A stretch of 64,000 nucleotides of DNA from Macrolepiota albuminosa (lineage: Eukaryota; Basidiomycota; Agaricomycetes; Agaricales; Agaricaceae), in assembly GCA_027475525.1 (NCBI GenBank), contig JAMWFC010000040.1, forward strand, positions 124,001 to 188,000, given 5' to 3'. This document shows positions 1 to 10,851 of the stretch, one piece after another. Position 1 is the stretch's first letter. Every line of letters starts with the position of its first letter. The notes beneath the pieces are model-generated. The model saw nothing but the letters and a program-made list of their open reading frames with translations. It searched no databases and had not been told where the DNA came from. The translations under genes and the position numbers were made by a program.

Positions 1-596
1 AAATTGCTACTCATACACTCATTGGAATGCTGTGATATGAGTTCTCCCACTACTTAAAAGGCATACACTCAATACAATTACGACTTGGTGGGGACACACC
101 AATAAACTTGGTGGGTTTCACAGACTCAGATTGGGCAAAGTGTTGGAGAATATGCATGGTTACTAGGTGCCAGCTTAATATTGTGGGCAACACAGAAACA
201 AAAAATGGTTGCGGCTTTCTTATGCAAGACAGAGTATATGGCTGCATTTAAGGCAGTGCAGGAGTGTATCTGATTGTGAATGGTGTTGAGGGCATTGGGA
301 CATTCACTGGACAAAGCCATGACAATACTCTGTGACAATAACTCTGCAATATACCTATTAGAAGACCTACTTTTACATTCACACATCAAACATGTTGATA
401 TAAAGTACCATTTTCTACAGGAACATGTCATGATAAAAGAGGTTTAGATGTGCTACATCAATATAAAAGACAACATTGCAAACATATTTACCAAGGCCTT
501 ACCTGCCTCACAGTTTACCTGCCTATGCAATATCATGAATTTACAGTAACACAATTTCATATGAGAAGGAGCACCACACTTTATAGTGAGGAGGAG
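1..596 (+). pseudogene. Copia RNase H / 3' pol remnant, copy A (runs off the left edge)
   Basis: This is the 3' end of a Ty1/copia polyprotein, broken by stops and frameshifts. Across frames one can read copia RNase H motifs: GFTDSDWA near 110-135, an EYMAAFKAVQEC-like stretch near 230-270, LCDNNSAI near 320-345, a KHVDIKYHFLQEHV-like stretch near 390-430, and DNIANIFTKALPASQF near 470-520. It matches 40253-40847 with a few percent difference, mostly transitions. The rest of the element lies left of the window. Inactive relic. Confidence 0.85.
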
Positions 597-863
597 TGTT
601 ACAATCCAGAGGTTTAGGACACTGTAAGTGTGCCTGACCCTTTCATATATCACACCATTTATATACCATTGTCATATATCAGACAAAGCTACCATAGAGT
701 ACATATATTCATCTACTGGCAAATGGGCACCCTCAGTCATTTCTACACAGACTAAGGGTAAGTGATAATGTTGACTATACAATATATAAATACTTACTTA
801 TCTCACCTAGATCAGAACTTACTGTCTGTCTTAATCTAGGTTACCCAGTGTTAGATTCCAACA
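597..863 (+). repeat. Copia 3' LTR, copy A
   Basis: The 267-bp LTR starts TGTTACAATCC and ends GATTCCAACA, so it has TG...CA ends with short inverted termini. It follows copia 3' pol sequence and a purine-rich tract, and is followed by ATAGT, the same 5-bp flank as the copia LTR in copy B. It matches 40848-41116 and 33249-33580 apart from transitions and small indels. The shared insertion site shows the copia insertion came before the segmental duplication. Confidence 0.88.
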
Positions 864-3800
864 ATAGTATGTCAAGCTGTCATTGTGATGACATGCGACT
901 CAATTCACTGTGTCCACCATGGTCTCTACATGTACATCTATCACACTAGCCAAATCCCAAGGTTTCATATCAAATATCTCTGTGAGATCAAGAATAATTT
1001 TGCAGGTCCATCAGCTTTGAACTATTGCCAGAATCTTTCAACCAATATAATTTATATCTACTGCATACATAGTGACTTGGAAAGGTCAATACAAAAATAT
1101 CTTATATCTCTAATTATGACTTCCTCTTTGCTGACTCTTCAAATGCCTTGACTATATATGCCTCTGATACTCACCACAACTCAAAAATCTAATAAGGCTA
1201 CAAATAACACTACAACTTCAAAATTGACTGAATCAGGATAAAGCAAAGAGCAGGAGAGATAGAAAGGAATATTGCTTTGATTTGAATACTACAGAATTTC
1301 AATTTTTTTTCTCACATGTATTGTTTTTTTTTTTTGAGAATTCATGCTCACATTTGATGGTTTGTTGATTAATTCAGCTATGAACAAAGGAGATACTCAG
1401 CTATTAGCAGTATTAAATTTGAGAAGTTTCTTTTTTAGGCATCAATGTTAATGTGCTATAATTTGTCTTCTGAATCAAAGGGCTGGTTACAGTATGACAC
1501 ATTTATAATTAGGACAGAAAGAAGCATCCAAAAAGTATTGGATGGTCTCATTTAAATGCAAACAAATTAAAGTTCAAGAATTAGTTTGAGTTCAATTATT
1601 TCAAACAATTTATACATGTAATATTAGTATGACTTCAATTTGCATATCACATTTAACAGTCTTCTTCTTTTTCTACCTACTTTTTCTTTCTTCAAGAGTA
1701 GTATAATGTAGTTATAGAGTTTTGTTAAGTTCTTGATTTTTTAAGTCTTTCAAATGCATAAAATTCAGTTCTACAAGTGTAGAGATGACAGTAAAAAAAA
1801 GACTAAAGTTGCTATGCTATAAATGTCTAAATAAGGCTGAGACCAGCCTACTCCATTACAAGTAGTCAAACAAACAATTACTAATCTGGTAATTGGAGAT
1901 CATTTTTGGCTGCTTTAAATGCAGAAATCAAGAATACAACAAGAAAAAGAGCTGTTTATTATATTGGCTAAATTATTTTCAAGATTAAACTGTTAAAGCC
2001 TTACTATAGTTTAGAAATGCTGAATTCACATCTTGTTGATTCACTGCTCAAGCTAGATTGAGTATTTATGCATGGATTTGTAGAAATTGATATCTTGAAT
2101 TTAAGTTGTAATTTAGAAAAATAAGAATGGTAGAAATAAAAAAAAGAAGAAAAAAGCTGGTTATGACATCACAGTGCATATATGTGACTAAATTTTAACT
2201 ATATGCATTTTTTAAACTCTGAAGTATAGTATCACATGTGATAAAAATACTCTATATCTTAATGCTTTTAATAAAACTGTGAAAATAACTCCACAACTTT
2301 AGATAGCTTTAGAAAATCTATGCTGAATATTAGACAATTAAGATTATGACAACATCTTGCAGAAGTGGTATATAAAGTCTTATTGTTATTTATTGTTCTT
2401 AATAATACTGTTAAAGTTTGGAAAAAGTGCAACAATAGTACAAACTGCTGATATATATAAAATTGCTTATAATTTGATATGGCTGCTTCAGAATTCAATA
2501 TTATAGAACTTCATTAATATGATCATGCATTCTTGCCTTGCAACAAAAAACCTACTGGCTTTATGCTCTGTTCTATTCAGTATGAAAATCAATATGATGA
2601 AATGTGAGTACTAATCTTAAAACTGACTTATCTAATCTGTTATTTGGTCAACCCTAATACTTACTTAGTATATTAGAAATATTCAGCAAGACAGAAACTA
2701 GATTGATTATTGAATAATAGTTCAAAATTGTTTTACAGCACCAAAATCATCAACCTAATCTATATTTGAAATGAAGTCTACTACAGCCCCAATATTTGCC
2801 AGCCTCACATTTCGTGGTTTATCATCTAAATCAGAGTCTGAGTAGGCATTACTACTATAAATTATAGAGTTTGAAACAAGCAATAATGACTATTTAAGAT
2901 AGACACTGATGATATCAATTTAAGCATTGCATCTTACTGCTTTGATATTCTTTTTTTGGACTTTCTTATAATTATAACTTGCCACTGAAAACTCCAAATT
3001 ATACAGAGAGTACACCTATAGCATTTTCTATGCTTAGTGCCAGTAGAAATCTTAGCACACAAGTCTAGCAGCCTACACATAGCAATAGGTCATCCATACT
3101 CAATTCTATCATCTTAGTTCTATCCTGACAGTGGTGTGGTCTTTCCTGTCAATTAGCAATAGATTTTCCTTCATTTCAATGACTTTACTATCTTCATAGC
3201 ATCACCTGAGCTTTTTCTGGGTGACAGTAACTTCAAATATATATACTTTTTATAGGAATACAGCTCTTTTTCACTATCATAGACTTTAGTTTTCTTTAGC
3301 ACTTTCTTTAAATTGCTAAGGAAACTTTGTCTCCTAGTGTTTTTTATTCTACTCATTCTTGGCCTCATACCTATAGCCAGATATTTAAGCTTTGATATGC
3401 TACAGACTAAGTTTGATTTTTATCATGACCTTGAATAGCTAAATACTTTTATCACACACTTTTTACAACTACTGCTTTAGTGTCTGGATCAGTAACTTTA
3501 TTTTGTTCTTATTGCACTCTCAAAGATTATTGATATATTCTCTGAGATTCTTACCACTTAGTGTACTCAACACATATAGTAACTAAGTAGCTGTAATTGT
3601 AACAGCACCTAGACTTTGGATGTCATAAGCAACAAGTGATTGTTCATTCTTTGATCAAGGTCTACTCATGGTGTCACATGCCATGGATCACAATGGAGGG
3701 TGAACTCTAATTACCTACAGACATCATACAAGTAGATGACTGTAGCATAGATTAAGATACTTACTGTATCTGAGTTCATTTAGGTCCCACTGGTTCAGGC

Positions 3801-4150
3801 TCCAACAAGGACACAATTGAAAAATAGAGGGGTTGGAATATGCTGGCAGGTCATGGGCAATGAAAAATGAGGACAAAAACATGCATAAAACCATTCCAGT
3901 CAGACCTAAGTTTGAGATGATGTGTACTTTCATATTGCTATCTAATAGCACCATGCTGGTGTAGAATAGATATGAGTTACTTTTTGATGACACCTCTTGT
4001 AGTACTGATTGTATTAATATCTGATCATATATGATCCATGGATTGAATATTCATCTCCTCAATGGCTACCTTCAGCATGATAACTTTGTAGTTAATGACA
4101 GCAAAGGAACTTGATGTTTTTATGTATATCATCCAACTGAAAGCTGATTA
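864..4150. repeat. AT-rich, CpG-depleted repeat block, copy A
   Basis: About 3.3 kb of very AT-rich DNA with almost no CG dinucleotides and no convincing gene; all open frames are short. It is nearly identical to 41117-44480. CpG content recovers sharply at about 4160, so the block behaves as an old, mutated transposon body rather than as genic DNA. The flank left of the copia element (about 32640-33248) has the same composition and is probably its other half. Family unknown. Confidence 0.7.
3724..3993 (-). pseudogene. Possible copia protease fragment, minus strand
   Basis: The minus strand reads LLDSNMKVHIISNLGLTGMV. This resembles the aspartic-protease motif of the window's own copia element (YLDSGAKVHILPDPSDF at about 37465-37515), with the active-site DSG changed to DSN. 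It lies inside the CpG-poor block and is duplicated at 44054-44323. If correct, the AT-rich block includes a second, older copia-type element in minus orientation. Based on one short motif only. Confidence 0.3.
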
Positions 4151-4299
4151 AGATGAAACAACGAGATTGGTTGAACTTCCCATAATCTGATGGCCCGCTT
4201 CCAAAATGTAAAACACAGCCAACAAGCACTTACAGGCTAAAGCAACGTTATGTTGCGATCCAGCGCTGATCAACCCAAATGATCGACTACCCTCGTGAT

Positions 4300-4475
4300 A
4301 GATCACCAACGCTGAATGACGGACATATATCGTCCTTGTCAATGGACACCCTCAGTTATTTGTACACAGACTGAGGGTGGGTCAAGTTGCCTATGAATCA
4401 TTAGATATCGAACTTACAAATACCATAGAGTCGGATACTTATTGTGTCTGTATCTAGGCCTCAACACGTTCAAGG
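4300..4475 (+). repeat. Diverged copia-LTR relic, copy A
   Basis: Positions about 4325-4475 align with the middle and end of the copia LTR: an ACATATAT...CAATGGACACCCTCAG run, a TACACAGACTGAGGGTG run, and CATAGAGT...TGTCTGTATCTAGG. It is much more diverged than the other LTRs yet keeps normal CpG content. The stem CACCCTCAGT/ACTGAGGGTG is intact. Exact ends could not be set. Copy B is at about 44630-44805. Confidence 0.55.
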
Positions 4476-5092
4476 TACACTAAGGATGCAGATACACTGT
4501 GGAAAGAATGGAATAGACCAAATTGTCTGTAAAGAATTTCCTTTACATCCTAGGCTAAAAATCCTTCCTTTCAGCAGGTGTCAATTAGAGTTTGTATGGA
4601 CGGGCCTGCTGTACCGCGGCCACGTGTGAAATTAACAGCCTTTCGGTACCACTACCAGACCTCAAGTTCCAGAACCAGCAAGCTATAAGTTAGATTCTCA
4701 CACCAAAGATAGACTCTGATCTAGAGCTCGGGTCTAGAAGTCGCTGAACTTGCAAAAAATGAGCCTGATCCTTCCTCATACTTGATTTGATTGTTTATTT
4801 GTAAGCTCTTTGTTTGACTTGTTCCCTTCTTTCGGTTTTACTTATCATCTCGTCCAGAAAAGGGTTGTGCAAAGGGCATTCATCTACGTAGTTCGAGTAC
4901 TTTCAAAGAGTTTCAAAGAATCTAACGCATGAGAAAACCACCATAAGACCGTAAGTTAACATCACTTCTCAGTAAAAATAAAGAACAACTGATGGTGCAT
5001 CGTACATTTGTTGCAGCTCTAGGCATATTTAGTGAATAGGCACTAGGGTGTTGGATGGGTCTTGTCTAGGATGAGGGTGTCGCACATTACGG

Positions 5093-6059
5093 TGTGGTAG
5101 AGGGGAGAAAGCTGTTGATAGAATCGGGCCGAGAGGAAGGTCGAACGAGTATATTGGGTTATTCTATGAGGATTACAAGTACGAGATGGATCCGCGAGAA
5201 AACGCTGGCGTGGATGTGCGATGGGAAAAAGACAGGACCAGAATAGGAAGTAAGCAGGACAAATGGAGAAGGGTGAGAATAGAGTTTGGATTATGAGACC
5301 GACCGACGGTCGAAAACTAAATTTGGGGAGAGATCGACGATGTTTGGGGATTCTGGAGTAGATCGTCGATTCCAGGAGCTTGTACAATAGTATAAAAGTA
5401 GAGGAAAACATGAGAAAGGACAGGTTTTCGTACCCCATATTTCCTGGTCTTGAGCTCTGCTTGTTTCGCGTGTCTCGTTATACTGTCTCTGGTCTGTTCT
5501 CGAAGTCTCGTCTTGTTCGGCACATTTCTGGCTTCGTCGACGTCTGATCCGACGTCAAATACCGCGTGCTCGCTGTCTTCGGCAGTGAGCTCGGATTATC
5601 TCGGCTTCTCGGTGATCTGTACTTCTTCAGCTCTACTTCTGTCTGGGATGGCTCAGTTTCTGTCTGTCTCGGCACTATCTTCGGCTGCTCGGAACTCTGG
5701 TCTCCTTGTCTCGGCTTGATTCTCGTCTGCTGCGGCTCGCTTCTCGGCTTGATCAATCTTTTCGGCTTCTCTATCCACGCAGTCCTCTAGAGTCTTGAAT
5801 TCTCGGCTACTGTGCTGTCGCTGCTACCCTCTCTTTACTGGTATCTGTCTAGTACTAGGCTACGCTTGTCTCTCTTGAACCCTACTGGTGTTTACCTATT
5901 GCTGGTCTACGAACTTTCGCGACGTCAAGACGAACGTTGCTCCACGACTACGCCACTTCATCACATTTCCTATTCGCAAACGACCTCTACCATTACTCTC
6001 CGTTTATGTCTCTTTCTTTTTCACAGTCGATCCTTCAGTTACTCCAATCCTCTTCCACA
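5093..6059 (+). mobile_element. Solo LTR (or non-autonomous TIR element), present only in copy A
   Basis: A 967-bp insertion that is precisely absent from copy B, where ACATTACGG runs straight into TGGATCA at about 45421. The ends are TGTGGTAGAGG and CCTCTTCCACA, inverted with one mismatch, and ACGG flanks both sides (5089-5092, 6060-6063). TGT...ACA ends plus a 4-bp duplication are classic for an LTR. A TATAAAAG box at 5391-5398 fits a U3 promoter. No coding domain is visible. A Ginger-type DNA transposon relic (TGTNR ends, 4-bp duplication) is the alternative. CpG content is normal, so it is recent. Confidence 0.72.
5391..5398 (+). promoter_or_regulatory. TATA box of the solo LTR
   Basis: TATAAAAG lies about 300 bp into the 967-bp insertion, where a U3 core promoter would be expected. 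Confidence 0.45.
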
Positions 6060-6627
6060 ACGGTGGATCATAATTTTTGAACTTGGAAAGACGTACGTTC
6101 ACACATCTGCGATGGTTCTGTCGATCAGGAATGGTGATTCTTCTATGATAGTATGATACATTTGACAACGGTGTAGACATGTCTGCACGGTATAGCACGC
6201 ATCAAGAAGAAGCCATCAAGAGATGAGACTAGAACGTACATCTGCTTTGGATGCCAAGAAAAGGCGAGAATGAAGGTGAAAGTCTTTACAAATATGTTTA
6301 TGAAGGCTTGAAGTGAGATCAGGACCTTTAGAAGGGAGTCCTTGTCCCTATAAAATCTAGTATCTCTGCAATGTAGCGAAGGCTATATTCACACATTCGT
6401 ATTAGTGTTGGACACCTTCCATCTCTTATGGATAATTACTGTCTCCAAGCCGCAATTTTCTCGAAATGAAACGTTATCACCTTCCTGGAACCAACGTCCG
6501 AGTCGGTCGACAGCGCCACAAGAAGCAAACAGAATCACACATCTTCCTGCTATAACGACACTCGGATGTTCGTTGGTTTGCTAAATCAGATGGTGTTGTA
6601 TCCAGTAACTATCGTGCCACTGAACCT

Positions 6628-6634
6628 TATAAGA
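6628..6634 (+). promoter_or_regulatory. Candidate TATA box of laccase A
   Basis: TTATAAG lies about 50 bp upstream of the laccase A start codon. The whole upstream region (6064-6680) is identical in copy B, where the same box is at 45988-45994. Confidence 0.35.
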
Positions 6635-6680
6635 GCTTAACACAACTGTACCTGCTAACCAACACGACATACACTCACCG

Positions 6681-8997
6681 ATGTGGAGTCTTCTTTCAGT
6701 CCTTACACTGTTTCTTGTCACCACTGTGTATGCTGCTATCGGACCTGAGGCAGATTTATACATCATCAACGGTAATGTTGCTCCAGATGGCTTTACTCGG
6801 TCGTATGTGAAATCATTTTTAATCCATCCTCTATACTTATCGTGCTCTTTTACTCTTGAAAGAGCTGTCCTTGCTAGTGGTACGGGAACAGATGCTCCAA
6901 TGCCTGGTGTCCTTATTACTGCGGACAAGGTGAATAGCACGATAACTGTATATCAATTGCAAAGAGTGCTCAATGCGAATAAAGGGTGATTGCATGAAGA
7001 TCAATGTCATAAACTCGTTGAATGACACGACAATGCTTACAAGTACCAGCATAGTCAGTCACTATGTCTCATTCTAGTCAGCCCCCTATTGACATTATTC
7101 GGTTAGCATTGGCACGGTTTGGTCCAAAAAGGATCAAGCTGGGCAGATGGCTCTGCCAGTGTCACTCAGTGTCCTATATTACCTGGAAACTCGTTCTTGT
7201 ACGAGTTTGATGTCGGCGATCAGGCCGGAACATTTTGGTACCATTCTCATTTTTGTAAGGAGCCTCATCAACCCCCTCGCCGATGTATATCCATGCTCAG
7301 TGCCCATAGCAACCCAATACTGTGATGGCCTTCGTGGCCCTATTGTTATATATGATCCTGATGATCCATTCCTCCAGTTGTAGGTGCCAAGACATATTTC
7401 ACCAGATAGACTCGCTCACATAAAACGTTCAGTTATGATGTTGATGACGGTCTGTCACATTTCTTACTCCCATCTTGATAATCTTTTGATTCACATTTAC
7501 CGTTAGAAAACACCATTATTACCCTGTCTGACTGGTTCGTCAGTTGACTGTCTTGTTCCAAATTCTAATGGCTTGGTTGACTGCAGGTATCACGATCCTG
7601 CCCCTTCTATAGTTGTCGCTCCTTCTATTGGAGTTTTGCCGACTCCTAACTCTACTCTTATTAACGGTCTTGGGCGTACTGTGGATGGAGATGCTACTCC
7701 TTTAGCAATTATCAACGTAATTCAAGGGAAGCGCTATCGCTTCCGTCTCATATCAATGTCTTGTGACGCAAACCATATTTTTTCAATTGACGGACATGAT
7801 ATGGCATGATCTGTTTCTTTGACAGAAGCATTATCTGATTTATGTATCATAGACAATCATCGAAGTCGACGGTGTCAACCATGAACCATTGAGGGTGGAC
7901 TCAATCCATATTTTTGCCGGACAACGCTACTCTGTTGTTGTCTCGACGGACAAACCAGTCAAAAATTACTGGGTTCGTGCTAAGCCAAATATTGGACCTA
8001 CCACCTTTGGAGGTGGTCTGAACTCGGCGATTCTTCATTATGAAGGTGCCGACATGACGGATCCTCAGACAACCTCTAATCTGTCTCATCCTTTAAACGA
8101 AACTGACCTTCACCCGCTGGAGAATCCTGGGGCTCCCGGAGGGTGTGATCCCGCGGATATCTCTTATTATCTCGACGTCCAACTTCTCGTGGACAAGGAC
8201 ATCTATACTGTGAATGATGCTACTTTCATCCCCCCAACTGTTCCTGTTTTGTTGCAGATATTGAGTGGGGCACAATCAGCAACGGATCTTCTTCCTGAAG
8301 GCAGCGTTTATGTCATACCACCGAATAAAACTGTTGAACTAATCATTCCTGGTGGAGTTGCTGGAGACCCGGTAGGCTCTAGCCAATGAATTCAAATGAT
8401 CAGTTTAACTGACGCGACAAATTCGCATTACAGCACCCCTTCCATCTGCATGGAGTGTGTTTATCTCCCTTTGTGCGAGCTTACTCTTTCTAATTTCTCT
8501 AGCACACATTCGATGTTGTTCGAAGCGCTGGAAGTACAGCGTACAACTATGAGAATCCGGTTCGTAATCTCCGAGTGTCTTTCCCCTGTAGTCTATTATT
8601 GACTATGAACGTCACGTCAGGTTCGTCGTGATGTAGTAAATACTGGTTTTGAAGGAGACAACGTTACGATCCGGTTCAATACTGATAATCCTGGTCCTTG
8701 GTTCCTTCACTGGTGAGTTATGCTTGCAATCTCGATCAAGCAACCTAACAATGCGATAACAGCCACATCGACTGGCATCTTGAGATGCAAGTTATCTTCC
8801 TCCAACCAAATAGCTCGCTGATGATATTGCTGAAATAGGGGTATGGCAATCGTTTTTGTTGAAGACATTGAGACAATTGCAAACTCGACGCAACCTCGTG
8901 CGTTCCTATTAATCATTTTTTTTTGTTTCTTTCCTTACACGGTTTGCTAGCGGCATGGGATGCTCTTTGTCCTCTCTACAACAATGTCACCAGTTGA
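6681..8997 (+). CDS. Laccase (multicopper oxidase), copy A
   Basis: Secreted multicopper oxidase that oxidises phenols and reduces O2 to water. My 15-exon model gives 518 aa, the usual fungal length: 6681-6802, 6863-6929, 6985-7053, 7107-7254, 7310-7379, 7433-7449, 7507-7534, 7587-7803, 7853-8371, 8434-8454, 8503-8559, 8621-8712, 8763-8786, 8839-8897, 8951-8997. A signal peptide ends near residue 18, before AIGPEADL. All four copper motifs are present: HWHG, WYHSHF, HPFHLHGH and [12 protein letters not shown]. The residue 10 after the type-1 copper Cys is Met, where basidiomycete laccases usually have Leu or Phe. Introns 8 (7804-7852) and 13 (8787-8838) use GC donors. The 17- and 21-bp exons are tiny but fit the frame. 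Looks intact. Duplicated at 46041-48357. Confidence 0.93.
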
Positions 8998-9412
8998 TTA
9001 GAGCTAGCCTTTCACTCCCTTTTTCCCCTCCTGTTCCCTATCTTACTCGTGCTGGTTTGAAATGGACACATACATACATTTCTGGTTCGTCCAAAGGTTG
9101 AGTGAGTTAGGGCAAATTGCTTGCAGTTAAGCGTGGTTAATTTGCTGCATGGAGTGGCAAATGGTCAATCTGATATGAGGCATCGTAAGAAAAAGGGGAT
9201 TTTCTCCATTGTGCTTTTCAAAGGGCAACGGCGTGCTGAAAATTATATACTCTCCAATCTGGCCTGTGGATCCTGTTACATTTCTTCTCTGGTGCATCAC
9301 CTAGAAGAAATGAATGGTTCCTTCAACCACAGTTTCTATAGAACATGTATCTACATACAAACACAGGAGGATATCTACTAGAAGGATGGCAAATTGTATG
9401 AGCATGCCAGTC

Positions 9413-9512
9413 NNNNNNNNNNNNNNNNNNNNNNNNNNNNNNNNNNNNNNNNNNNNNNNNNNNNNNNNNNNNNNNNNNNNNNNNNNNNNNNNNNNNNNNN
9501 NNNNNNNNNNNN
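9413..9512. other. Assembly gap of 100 Ns
   Basis: Exactly 100 Ns, the usual placeholder for a scaffold gap of unknown size. It cuts copy A of the duplication (left side matches 48759-48770) and also cuts the HIS5 gene on its right side. Confidence 0.99.
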
Positions 9513-9731
9513 AAGCGAAAGGGTATCATTCTCCACTTGAGACTGAGTCTCTGGGACAACAGAGTGCCCTAGTGCGTTCTCGTTGGCATCGAGGAGAATG
9601 CCGTCTTGGTAGTCGTCGCGGGCGCAGCGGTAAGGGTGGAGGGCGAGGATGTTGGGGCGGATTGCGCGCTCGATGTCAAAGTGGGCGGGCTTGAGAGGCG
9701 TGGACGATGCAGAGACGCCGTGGATGGGCAT
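9513..9731 (-). CDS. HIS5: Histidinol-phosphate aminotransferase, 5' part only (cut by gap)
   Basis: PLP-dependent aminotransferase of histidine synthesis, converting imidazole-acetol phosphate to histidinol phosphate. The minus frame from ATG at 9731 reads HFDIERAIRPNILALHPYR, then CARDDYQDGILLDANENALG, the conserved N-terminus of the fungal enzyme. It stays open until the N gap at 9512, so only about 73 residues are visible; the PLP lysine and the rest are missing. It sits head-to-head with CIA1, the two start codons 32 bp apart. Confidence 0.8.
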
Positions 9732-9763
9732 AATGGAGGTCCGGGCCCCTGTGTGGTTACTTT
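9732..9763. promoter_or_regulatory. 32-bp divergent spacer between HIS5 and CIA1 starts
   Basis: Only 32 bp separate the HIS5 start (minus) and the CIA1 start (plus). The promoters must therefore lie inside the neighbouring gene, or one of the starts is further in. No TATA box is visible. Confidence 0.45.
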
Positions 9764-10851
9764 ATGTCCATCTCTCTACCTTTCACCATCGTGGCCATCG
9801 CCACGCTACCGGGCCACACCGAGCGCGCATGGAACGCCGTATGGAATCCCACTCGCCCCCTTCTTGCCTCGTGTTCCGCCGACAAGACAGTCCGCATGTA
9901 CGCCTACTCTCGACCCGATGCCGATGGTGACCCCAAGTTCAGCCATCTCACAACACTCGCAACAGGGCATACCAAATCCGTACGCTCAGTCGCATGGGCA
10001 CCATCTGGAAAAACGCTTGCGACGGGGTCGTTTGACTCGAATATCGGGATATGGGAGCAGGAGCACGGCGATGAGGAGGACGGAGAGGGGAACGGAGAGT
10101 GGGAGTGCGTGAGCCAGTTGGAAGGACACGAGACCAAGTGCAAAAGTGTTGCGTATTCGAGCACGGGGACCCTGCTAGCCAGCTGTAGCCGTGATAAGAC
10201 CGTGTGGGTCTGGGAAGGTGAGCCCATTTCTATTGTCAATGTGCAGCGGTTGACTGGGATTTCCCCCACAGTGCATCCCGATGCCGACTTTGAATGCATG
10301 GCCATTTTGATGGATCATAGCCAAGACGTCAAATGTGTCGCATGCCATCCGTCGGAGGAGGTATGGCTTTTATCGTGAATCTACCAGAAATTTTTACCTT
10401 ACATCTGTGCAAATAGATACTTGCATCCGCGTCGTATGATGATACAATAAAACTTTACGTTGACGACCCTTCAGACGACTGGTTTTGTTTCGCAACTCTC
10501 ACAGGACATACGTCCACGGTGTGGTCTGTCGCGTTTTCTCCAGATGGCCGGTTCCTCGCACCACGACCTTGCAGAACGCGTCCCCGTGCAGAACGCGTCC
10601 CCGTTGCAGTCTCTGTCCCCGCCAATGCCACCAACGTCAACCGTCGCCGTTCCTGCAAGCCCAAGGTTTCTCCCACCAAACCCAGGCCCAAGCCCAAGCC
10701 CTCCCCCAGTGATCACGTCTCCAACTTGATCACTGACTATTCCAGACCTTTCCTATCTCGGAATGTAAACCGGCTCAGGGACTTCGGTAGGCGTAGGTCC
10801 GTGCTCATTGCGTCGACACGGACGAAATATGGATCTAGAATGAGTATGTGA
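9764..10851 (+). CDS. CIA1: CIA1/CIAO1 WD40 protein, 3' end replaced or truncated
   Basis: WD40 propeller scaffold of the cytosolic iron-sulfur assembly targeting complex. Exons 9764-10217, 10272-10360 and 10417-10851 join in frame (325 aa). Blades are clear: [115 protein letters not shown] and [19 protein letters not shown]. Homology stops abruptly at about 10560. The remaining ~96 residues are Pro/Arg/Lys-rich and unlike the family, so the last one or two blades are missing. The break coincides with a 17-bp repeat (10568-10601). Either a pseudogene or a misjoin. Confidence 0.8.
10568..10601 (+). repeat. Two copies of a 17-bp direct repeat at the CIA1 breakpoint
   Basis: TGCAGAACGCGTCCCCG occurs twice in tandem exactly where WD40 homology ends. 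Confidence 0.75.

Noticed and set aside
2268..2498. A 76-codon frame conserved in both duplicate copies
   Set aside because: Conservation only reflects the recent duplication; the frame is AT-driven and has no motif.
5450..5790. Ser-rich open frames inside the 967-bp insertion
   Set aside because: Three overlapping frames on both strands arise from recurring TCGGC/CTCGG words; no start context or domain.
9314..9731. Open frames running across the N gap
   Set aside because: Translation through Ns is meaningless; only the HIS5 N-terminus to the right of the gap is supported.
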